Assembly (NCBI GenBank): GCA_010028615.1
Contig: RHAS01000035.1
Location: 1 to 7,592 of the forward strand
DNA: 7,592 bases
Origin: Actinomycetota bacterium
GTDB taxonomy: Bacteria; Actinomycetota; Actinomycetes; Actinomycetales; Microbacteriaceae
Direction of reading: 5' to 3'
In this document: one piece after another, positions 1 to 4,968 of the stretch
Numbering within the stretch: the stretch's first letter is position 1
Layout of the letters: the number at the start of each line of letters is the position of its first letter
Notes under the pieces: generated by a model
What the model was told of the DNA's origin: nothing
Databases searched by the model: none
What the model saw: only the letters and a program-made list of their open reading frames with translations
Program-made: the position numbers and the translations under genes

Positions 1-1435
1 AGATGTCGACATCAAAACTGTTCCGGTCGGTTCTAGAGTTTTAGTTCGATCTAATGAAGTTGTGCCCTTTGACGGCCTGGTTGAAACTGATTCGCTGTTT
101 GATGAGTCTGCGCTTACTGGTGAATCTCTACCGGTCTGGAAAAGTGCTGGCACAAAAGTTGAAAGTGGCGTACTAAATGTCGCTGAGTCGGTAATTATTA
201 AAACCACTTCAACCAGCGAAAACTCTACCTATACCAATCTCATTCGACTAGTAGCTAATGCAAAGAGTCAGGCCTCACAGGGAGTTCGCTTAGCTAATGT
301 CTGGGCAGCTAGATTCGTCCCGCTTGCCTTGAGCATTGCACTTATTACATATCTAATAAGTGGAGATATTCGTCAGGCAGTTGCAGTCATCGTCGCAGCC
401 ACTCCCTGCCCTCTTATCTTGGCGGTTCCAGTAGCGCTGGTAAGTGGAATATCTCGTGCCGCTCAGCGGGGTGTGATTATCAAATCTGGTGAATCGATTG
501 AGCGCTTAGCTAGTGCTGAAGTAGTACTACTGGATAAAACAGGAACGTTAACCGAGGGCGGGCCAAGAATTACCGCTGAAGCTTTCGCTCCTGGAACTAA
601 TGCCGACACGGCGCTTCGGCTGGGAGCATCACTAGATCAAGAAAGTTCGAACATAGTAGCCAAAGCTGTAGTTGGTTTAGCCAAAGCTAAAGGTTTGTCA
701 CTGACTCGCCCGACAAATGTTAAGGAAGAGCCAGGCCATGGGCTTAGCGGAGTAATTGATGGCCGCAAGGTAAGCATCGGGCAGCCAAAGCTGCCTTTAC
801 CTGAATGGGTAAATTTCCAGAAACCACTGCTGGTAGAGATTCGGGTCGATGATGTTTCTGTAGCTGTTCTCGGGCTAGATGATCCACTTAGAAAAGAATC
901 GCTGGAGACAGTTGCTGCTTTAGGAAAGCTCGGGGTAAAGCGAGTGCTGCTGGTTTCCGGTGATCGCATGGAAACTGTTCGAGGTATCGCAGGTGAACTT
1001 GGTATTAAAGAGTTCTTTGCTGAGTGCTCACCGACTCAAAAACTAGAAATACTAAAAACCGAACTTGATGCGAATAAAGGTTCGGTGGTGGTAGTTGGTG
1101 ATGGCATCAATGATGCTCCGGCTCTAGCAACTGCCGATGTCGGGGTTGCCATGGGGGCTAGAGGAAATACAGCGGCAAGCCAAGCTGCAAAAGTTGTAAT
1201 TGTTGAAGATTCAATCAGAAGACTTGTCGATGCAATTGAAGTGTCAAAACTTTCCAAACGTCGCGCGCTCCAAGCAAGCGGTATCGGTATGGGGCTTGCA
1301 CTGATTGCCATGAGCTTTGCCGCTTTCGGTTTACTAAATCCAAGTCAGTCAGCGTTAGTTCAAGAGTTTATTGACGCGGCGGCAATTATCTGGGCGCTGC
1401 TACCTAATTTGAAGAGGCGACCAGCCTCGCAATAA
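1..1435 (+). CDS. Heavy-metal-translocating P1B-type ATPase, TPCP subgroup (5' end missing)
   Basis: This is an ATP-driven metal ion exporter of the cytoplasmic membrane. The frame is open from base 2, so the start, the N-terminal helices and any metal-binding domain lie outside the window; 477 residues are visible. In order (counting from base 2): the actuator loop TGES at 39-42, a membrane pair with the metal-site motif TPCP at 134-137, the phosphorylation motif DKTGT with Asp178, a nucleotide-binding GHGLSG at 245-250, SGD at 319-321, and the hinge motif GDGIND at 366-371, then two C-terminal helices. TPCP replaces the CPC of copper and zinc pumps. TPC-type pumps are common in actinobacteria and their metal is less certain (iron or nickel have been proposed for the P1B-5 group). 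Oddly, the usual nucleotide-binding His-Pro motif is absent: the aligned stretch reads SSNIVA, with Asn217 where related pumps have His. The last 32 bp overlap pcp on the other strand. Family certain; metal unknown. Confidence 0.93.
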   Translation, partial: DVDIKTVPVGSRVLVRSNEVVPFDGLVETDSLFDESALTGESLPVWKSAGTKVESGVLNVAESVIIKTTSTSENSTYTNLIRLVANAKSQASQGVRLANVWAARFVPLALSIALITYLISGDIRQAVAVIVAATPCPLILAVPVALVSGISRAAQRGVIIKSGESIERLASAEVVLLDKTGTLTEGGPRITAEAFAPGTNADTALRLGASLDQESSNIVAKAVVGLAKAKGLSLTRPTNVKEEPGHGLSGVIDGRKVSIGQPKLPLPEWVNFQKPLLVEIRVDDVSVAVLGLDDPLRKESLETVAALGKLGVKRVLLVSGDRMETVRGIAGELGIKEFFAECSPTQKLEILKTELDANKGSVVVVGDGINDAPALATADVGVAMGARGNTAASQAAKVVIVEDSIRRLVDAIEVSKLSKRRALQASGIGMGLALIAMSFAAFGLLNPSQSALVQEFIDAAAIIWALLPNLKRRPASQ

Positions 1436-2015
1436 TTGTTCTAGCCGCAAGCAACATTTGATCTATCGGCATAGTAAATAATCCAGGGAAATCTTCCTGC
1501 TGCTCTGTCATCAGTGGAACATGAATAAAACCACTTTTAACTGAAGTTCCGGCCAGAGCATGTTGCATTTCATAAAAAATGTGATTACAGACAAAGCTTC
1601 CTGCGCTAAGCGATTGCGCAGCTGGAATGTTTTTCTCTTTTAGCGCTAGAACTAATTCCTTGACCGGTAGCGTGCTTAGAAAAGCAGCTGGCCCATCCTG
1701 TTGAATTTTCTGATCGACTCTTTTAGCGCCAGCGTTATCGGCAATACCTGCATCATCTAAGTTGACTGCAAATCGTTCTATTGATATCTCTTTTCTGCCT
1801 TCGGCTTGACCGAAACAGAGAACTAGATCTGGTTGGTGTTCTTGGATGAGTGCCAAAAGTTGCTCGGCGGATTTTGAATAAACCACCGGTAACACTTTCG
1901 TTATAATTTCTGCTCCTGGAACATCGTCATGATGCAACTTGGTAACCAAGGATTCACTTGGATTGAGCTTGGCGTTATTGAATGGTTCAAAACCGGTAAC
2001 TAGAACTCTGAGCAT
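1404..2015 (-). CDS. pcp: Pyroglutamyl-peptidase I
   Basis: This is a cytoplasmic cysteine peptidase (family C15) that removes an N-terminal pyroglutamate from peptides. Its 203 residues match the usual family length of about 200-215. The start MLRVLVTGFEPFNNAKLNPS is the typical N-terminal beta strand and loop. The catalytic triad is visible: Glu80 in the ISIERFAVNLDDA segment, Cys143 in SLSAGSFVCNHIFY and His165 in SGFIHVPLMTEQ. The start codon is supported by the conserved N-terminus and by a -10 element directly upstream, which predicts an almost leaderless mRNA. The gene is divergent from the Pr6Pr-P450 pair and convergent with the metal ATPase; its last codons lie inside the ATPase gene on the opposite strand. 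It probably helps scavenge peptides. No terminator is visible at its 3' end. Confidence 0.96.
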   Translation of the reverse strand: MLRVLVTGFEPFNNAKLNPSESLVTKLHHDDVPGAEIITKVLPVVYSKSAEQLLALIQEHQPDLVLCFGQAEGRKEISIERFAVNLDDAGIADNAGAKRVDQKIQQDGPAAFLSTLPVKELVLALKEKNIPAAQSLSAGSFVCNHIFYEMQHALAGTSVKSGFIHVPLMTEQQEDFPGLFTMPIDQMLLAARTIIARLVASSN

Positions 2016-2021
2016 GTGGAA

Positions 2022-2030
2022 AATCTATAA
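2022..2030 (-). promoter_or_regulatory. Extended -10 promoter of pcp
   Basis: Reading the minus strand, TTATAGATT ends 6 nt before the pcp ATG. Two registers are possible: TAGATT at 2022-2027, or TATAGA at 2024-2029 preceded by TG plus one base, which is an extended -10. Either puts the transcription start at or within about 2 nt of the ATG, so the message would be leaderless or nearly so. I see no convincing -35 box at 16-18 bp; TTGAAA at 2051-2056 is too far away. The extended -10 may compensate for this. Confidence 0.5.
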
Positions 2031-2078
2031 CACTTTCGCATCGGCGACGGTTTCAATCTTTATCCACTATTGCTAACT

Positions 2079-2091
2079 GGTTAGGCTAACC
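2079..2091. promoter_or_regulatory. Perfect 13-bp palindrome over the -10 box of the Pr6Pr gene (candidate operator)
   Basis: GGTTAGGCTAACC is a perfect inverted repeat with a one-base centre, ending 2 nt before the ATG at 2094. A further CTAAC at 2073-2077 lies just upstream, so half-sites alternate CTAAC-GTTAG-CTAAC. The palindrome contains TAGGCT (2082-2087), a good actinobacterial -10 box that ends 6 nt before the ATG, implying a leaderless transcript. The -35 region (about 2059-2064, TTTATC) is weak. A protein bound here would block RNA polymerase, as TetR-type repressors do. That a repressor binds is inference; the palindrome and its position are seen directly. Confidence 0.5.
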
Positions 2092-2093
2092 GA

Positions 2094-2741
2094 ATGGTCC
2101 AGAAAAGGAATTTACTTATCGGTCTCGTGCGTATAGCCATGGCCGTGACACTTCTATATGCGGTCTATTGGCAAATCAGCGATCGACTTTCACACAACGT
2201 ATTTCGTCCTGCCGAATATTTCTCCTACTTCACCATAACTTCCTGCATTCTCAGCGGAATTGTGCTCTTGGTGGCAGGGCTTGGAGTATTGCGCAACAAG
2301 TCAGAAGGTAAATGGCTGACTATTGCAAGGCTTACCATGGCCGCCTCAATGATCATCGTTGGCGTTATCTATAACCTGCTGCTTGCTAATGAAAAGCCAA
2401 ATCCGCTAGATGCCGGCTACGATTGGCCAGTTGTCCCGAACCTGATTATGCATACCTATATGCCAATCATCATCTTCTTAGAGTGGCTAATTACCAATAC
2501 CGCTTTCAAGTTGAAGCTAAAACAAGCGTTCTGGGTACTTATCTACCCATTGAGCTGGCTGGCATTCTCGCTGATTCGTGGATCTATTACCGGCTGGTGG
2601 CCATACTGGTTTATTGATCCTGCCAGCGGTCTGCCAACCGTTGTTCAGTGGATTGCAACTATTTCGGCTTTCTTCGTGGTGCTAGCTTTAGTGCTCACCC
2701 CACTTCAGCAGGCGCTGGCGAGAAGTTATCGCCGCCAGTAA
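2094..2741 (+). CDS. Pr6Pr / FAR-17a-AIG1-like six-helix integral membrane protein
   Basis: A 215-residue protein with about six membrane helices (roughly 8-26, 46-66, 76-97, 114-134, 145-163 and 184-205) and no signal peptide. Signature segments are EYFSYFTITS near the start of helix 2, VVPNLIMHTYMP at helix 4, YPLSWLAFSLIRG at helix 5 and GWWPYWFIDP in the following loop. These match my memory of the bacterial Pr6Pr family, related to eukaryotic FAR-17a/AIG1 proteins. AIG1 hydrolyses fatty acid esters of hydroxy fatty acids using a membrane Thr and His. Thr47 (or Thr49) and His120 here are plausible equivalents, but the bacterial function is unknown. No Shine-Dalgarno sequence precedes the ATG; a -10 box 6 nt upstream suggests leaderless translation. 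The stop codon overlaps the P450 start by one base (TAATG), so the two are co-transcribed and probably translationally coupled. Sure of a membrane protein, fairly sure of the family, unsure of the role. Confidence 0.8.
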   Translation: MVQKRNLLIGLVRIAMAVTLLYAVYWQISDRLSHNVFRPAEYFSYFTITSCILSGIVLLVAGLGVLRNKSEGKWLTIARLTMAASMIIVGVIYNLLLANEKPNPLDAGYDWPVVPNLIMHTYMPIIIFLEWLITNTAFKLKLKQAFWVLIYPLSWLAFSLIRGSITGWWPYWFIDPASGLPTVVQWIATISAFFVVLALVLTPLQQALARSYRRQ

Positions 2742-3919
2742 TGATTGATTTTTCAAACCCACAATTTGTTAGTGACCCCTATCCAGAACTAAAGCTTTTA
2801 CGGCAGGAACCGGCACCGATTTGGCATGAGGGGCTGGAAATGTTCCTTGCTGCCAAACATGAGCATGCCAATCAGGTTCTTCGAACCAAAACTTTGGGAC
2901 GAATATTCAAAGCACGAGAACCAGAAGAGCTTTGGGAAGATTTCAACTGGCTGCATGCCGATAGCATCTTGGATTCTGAGCCGCCGAAACACACCAGATT
3001 ACGCTCCCTGGTTGGTAAAGCATTCTCCAGATCCAGAATCGAGAATCTAAGACCTGAGATTGAGCGGATAGCCTCAGCGCTATTAGATCGGGCCGAAGAG
3101 AAATTGCAAAGCAATAGAAGCTTTGATCTAATCGCTGACTACGCTGAGCCTCTTCCGGTCAAAGTGATTGCCAGCCTGCTCGGCTTTCCAGATGAAGACG
3201 AACATCTGCTAAGGCCTTGGTCACAATCGATAGTAAAGATGTATGAAGTTAATCCAAGCGAGCAGGCAAAACTAGAAGCTAGAACTGCCTCTTCAGAGTT
3301 TTCCGAGTATGTTCGTGGTCTAATGCTGGAACGAAAAGTCAATCCAGGTTCAGATCTGATATCCGAATTGGTGGTTGTCGAAGAAGCCGGCGAAAAACTA
3401 AATGCTAGAGAACTGATCGCCACCTGTATTTTGCTTTTGAACGCAGGTCACGAAGCCAGTGTTAATGGTTTTGGTAACGGCATGGTCTCGGCCTTCGAGA
3501 ACAATCAGATGGAATTACTTCGGTCAAGGCCAAGAGAGGTTGCGGAGACTGCCGTAGAAGAGTTTTTACGCTTCGATGCCCCACTGCAGCTATTTGAACG
3601 AACCGCTACCGCGGACACCATCATCGGTGGGGTCGAAATCAAGCAGGGTCAGAAGATTGCTGCCCTGTTGGGTTCAGCGAACCGGGATGAGGACGTCTTC
3701 GAATCTGCTGACCAGATGGATTTGACCAGGGATCCCAACAACCAGATTGGCTTCGGAGCGGGCATCCACTTCTGCCTAGGGGCTCCACTTGCCAGGCTTG
3801 AAATGCAGATTTCTCTGCCATTACTTATGGAGCGTTTTCCTGCGATTGAACTGGCCGCAAAGCCGACTAGGCGAGAAACTTTTGTTCTTCGCGGCTACCA
3901 GAAAATACCAGTTAGCTAG
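2741..3919 (+). CDS. Cytochrome P450 (bacterial, soluble)
   Basis: A 392-residue haem-thiolate monooxygenase, normal length for a soluble bacterial P450. The ATG at 2741 is chosen because it overlaps the preceding stop (TAATG) and gives the typical N-terminus with DPYPELKLLR; the frame is open upstream to an ATG at 2648, but that would add 31 residues encoded inside the membrane-protein gene. Seen motifs: C-helix HTRLR (84-88) for the haem propionates, I-helix AGHEAS (235-240), K-helix ExxR (Glu274 to Arg277) and the haem loop FGAGIHFCLGAPLAR with Cys345 as iron ligand. The usual acid-Thr pair of the I-helix is Glu238-Ala239-Ser240, resembling EryF (CYP107A1), where substrate oxygen helps activate O2. 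No ferredoxin or reductase gene is in the window, so electrons must come from elsewhere. Substrate unknown: fatty acid, terpenoid, carotenoid and polyketide are all possible. The coupled membrane protein suggests a membrane-associated substrate. A hairpin terminator follows. Confidence 0.95.
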   Translation: MIDFSNPQFVSDPYPELKLLRQEPAPIWHEGLEMFLAAKHEHANQVLRTKTLGRIFKAREPEELWEDFNWLHADSILDSEPPKHTRLRSLVGKAFSRSRIENLRPEIERIASALLDRAEEKLQSNRSFDLIADYAEPLPVKVIASLLGFPDEDEHLLRPWSQSIVKMYEVNPSEQAKLEARTASSEFSEYVRGLMLERKVNPGSDLISELVVVEEAGEKLNARELIATCILLLNAGHEASVNGFGNGMVSAFENNQMELLRSRPREVAETAVEEFLRFDAPLQLFERTATADTIIGGVEIKQGQKIAALLGSANRDEDVFESADQMDLTRDPNNQIGFGAGIHFCLGAPLARLEMQISLPLLMERFPAIELAAKPTRRETFVLRGYQKIPVS

Positions 3920-3921
3920 CT

Positions 3922-3947
3922 AAAAAGCCTATAAATTCAGGGTTTTT
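3922..3947. terminator. Probable terminator after the P450 gene
   Basis: Starting 3 nt after the P450 stop, AAAAAGCCT pairs with AGGGTTTTT (one mismatch) around an 8-nt loop. The 3' arm ends in five T residues, giving a compact intrinsic-terminator shape; the A-run gives the mirror image on the other strand. The stem has few GC pairs, so it may be leaky. A second small hairpin, GGGCCA-TTTT-TGGCTC (3958-3973, one G-U pair), lies just downstream. If both are inefficient, some readthrough into the rhodopsin gene is possible. Confidence 0.55.
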
Positions 3948-4011
3948 ACTGGAAATTGGGGCCATTTTTGGCTCGAAAACGGACTAAAAAATTCACTTTA
4001 AAAAACGTTAT

Positions 4012-4040
4012 TTGTTCGCAACCTGACCCTTTTCTAGGAG
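4012..4040 (+). promoter_or_regulatory. Candidate promoter of the actinorhodopsin gene
   Basis: TTGTTC (4012-4017) is followed after 17 bp by TAGGAG (4035-4040). The -10 lacks the final T of TANNNT, so the match is only fair. An A/T-rich stretch at about 3984-4013 directly upstream could act as an UP element and would suit a strongly expressed gene. A start near 4047 would give a leader of about 70 nt containing the hairpin at 4064-4090. The rest of the 198-bp gap holds only the P450 terminator, this promoter and the leader elements. Confidence 0.3.
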
Positions 4041-4063
4041 TAATCTGAACAGGCAGTCCCAAA

Positions 4064-4090
4064 GTCGGGCACTATCACTGGTTGCCCGAC
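4064..4090 (+). promoter_or_regulatory. Stem-loop in the rhodopsin mRNA leader
   Basis: GTCGGGCA (4064-4071) pairs perfectly with TGCCCGAC (4083-4090) around an 11-nt loop, ending 27 nt before the start codon and just ahead of the Shine-Dalgarno sequence. There is no U-run after it (CAACTAAATGG follows), so it is not an intrinsic terminator. Weaker competing pairings exist on its 3' side (TGGT 4079-4082 with ACCA 4089-4092; GTTG 4081-4084 with CAAC 4091-4094). It may stabilise the mRNA or regulate translation. It does not match a riboswitch class I know. Confidence 0.55.
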
Positions 4091-4094
4091 CAAC

Positions 4095-4124
4095 TAAATG
4101 GAAAGGCAATTTCATAAATGGAAA
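4095..4124 (+). repeat. 10-bp direct repeat spanning the rhodopsin start codon
   Basis: TAAATGGAAA occurs at 4095-4104 and again at 4115-4124, exactly 20 bp apart. The second copy contains the real ATG (4118). The first contains a decoy ATG (4098) in another frame that would run 15 codons and stop inside the rhodopsin gene. The Shine-Dalgarno-like GGAAAGG (4100-4106) lies between the two ATGs, 11 nt from the real one, which supports the second ATG as the start. The repeat could be chance. Confidence 0.45.
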
Positions 4125-4918
4125 ATGTACTATCTAACGTTCTAACGAACGTTGAATTTAGTGCCGTATACAACATGCTTTCGCTAGGTATTGCGAGCAT
4201 GCTGTTTACATCGATCTTCTTGTGGTTTGCAAGAGATCGCGTTCTACCAAGGTACCGCCTAGCAGTTATGGTTTCAGCAACTGTAACTTCTATCGCTGCT
4301 TACCACTACTTCAGAATGTTCGACTCATTCAACGCCGCTTATGGCCACGAGGGTGCCGCTTCAGCTGGTGAAGCATTCCTGCACTACAACGTTGGTTACC
4401 GCTACGTTGACTGGTTCCTGACAGTTCCACTACTTTTGGTTGAGCTAGTTGCAGTTCTAGGTCTAGCAAGAGATGTTCAGTCATCATTGCTAAAGCGTCT
4501 AGTTCCTGCTGCTGCTTTGATGATCATCTTGGGTTACCCAGGCGACATCAAGAGCAACCTGTGGAACATCAGCAACAGCATGTGGGGTCTACTTTCAACA
4601 ATTCCGTTCCTATACATCATGTATGTTCTATGGATCGAGTTGTCAAAGAGCCTCGACAAGCAGTCTGAGCGTGTCCGTCAGCTATTCCTAGGCCTCCGTT
4701 TGCTACTTATTGCAACATGGGGTGTCTACCCAATCACCTTCATCCTCTCGATGAACAGCACCTCTGTTCCAACCGGAATGGAAGTTGTCTACCGCGAAAT
4801 CGGTTACAGCATTGCTGACATCTTGGCTAAGTGTTTGTTCGGTCTAATCATCTTCACAGTCGCAAGAATCAAGTCTGCTGAAGACGACAAGGCTTTCGCA
4901 TCACAAGAAGGTCACTAA
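4118..4918 (+). CDS. actR: Actinorhodopsin, light-driven proton pump
   Basis: A 266-residue seven-helix microbial rhodopsin of the actinorhodopsin/xanthorhodopsin group; with retinal it pumps protons out across the cytoplasmic membrane in light. Helices lie at roughly 17-38, 47-67, 93-116, 126-145, 153-173, 188-212 and 224-249. Helix C reads RYVDWFLTVPLLLVEL: acceptor Asp98, Thr102 and donor Glu109 form the DTE set of proton pumps, with Arg95 beside them. His63 (AYHYF) matches the proteorhodopsin histidine that pairs with the acceptor. Leu106 at the tuning position predicts green absorption. Helix G has Asp234 and the retinal Schiff-base Lys238 (SIADILAK). Gly157 (SMWGLLST) matches the small residue that leaves room for a carotenoid antenna in xanthorhodopsin. 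The gene has its own leader with a hairpin, a Shine-Dalgarno-like GGAAAGG and a strong terminator. Codon choice (12 of 14 Tyr TAC, 9 of 10 Asn AAC) suggests high expression. No retinal or carotenoid gene is nearby. Confidence 0.97.
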   Translation: MENVLSNVLTNVEFSAVYNMLSLGIASMLFTSIFLWFARDRVLPRYRLAVMVSATVTSIAAYHYFRMFDSFNAAYGHEGAASAGEAFLHYNVGYRYVDWFLTVPLLLVELVAVLGLARDVQSSLLKRLVPAAALMIILGYPGDIKSNLWNISNSMWGLLSTIPFLYIMYVLWIELSKSLDKQSERVRQLFLGLRLLLIATWGVYPITFILSMNSTSVPTGMEVVYREIGYSIADILAKCLFGLIIFTVARIKSAEDDKAFASQEGH

Positions 4919-4927
4919 GCATCAAAA

Positions 4928-4968
4928 CTGATTGGGGTCGCTCGAAAGGGCGGCCCCAATCGGCTTTT
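4928..4968. terminator. Bidirectional intrinsic terminator between the rhodopsin and LLM oxidoreductase genes
   Basis: GATTGGGGTCGCTC (4930-4943) pairs with GGGCGGCCCCAATC (4948-4961), with two G-U pairs, around a GAAA tetraloop (GNRA type). Two more pairs extend the stem to 4928 and 4963. On the plus strand TTTT (4965-4968) follows closely; on the minus strand TTTT follows from the A-run at 4924-4927. It therefore serves both convergent genes. The plus-strand T-run overlaps the oxidoreductase stop codon (4967-4969). Confidence 0.92.

Noticed and set aside
637..969. Minus-strand open frame inside the metal ATPase gene
   Set aside because: Serine- and threonine-rich translation with no recognisable domain; it is antisense to a clear P-type ATPase.
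1036..1311. Second minus-strand open frame inside the metal ATPase gene
   Set aside because: Low-complexity antisense translation opposite conserved ATPase motifs.
2423..2617. Plus-strand open frame in another frame of the membrane-protein gene
   Set aside because: It overlaps a well-supported coding frame completely and has no promoter, Shine-Dalgarno sequence or known motif.
2717..2733. GGCGA-GAAGTTA-TCGCC hairpin at the membrane-protein/P450 junction
   Set aside because: Only five base pairs, inside coding sequence and without a T-run; it cannot be a terminator and may be chance.
2648..2740. Upstream ATG that would lengthen the P450 by 31 residues
   Set aside because: The extension lies inside the membrane-protein gene, has no P450-like character, and the ATG at 2741 fits the TAATG coupling and the normal family N-terminus.
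2798..3821. Several short open frames on both strands within the P450 gene
   Set aside because: All lie within the P450 frame, which carries complete haem and K-helix motifs; none shows a domain or translation signal.
4098..4145. Possible 15-codon upstream open frame starting at the decoy ATG before the rhodopsin gene
   Set aside because: It has no Shine-Dalgarno sequence of its own and its ATG is part of a short direct repeat. A regulatory overlap is possible but unsupported.
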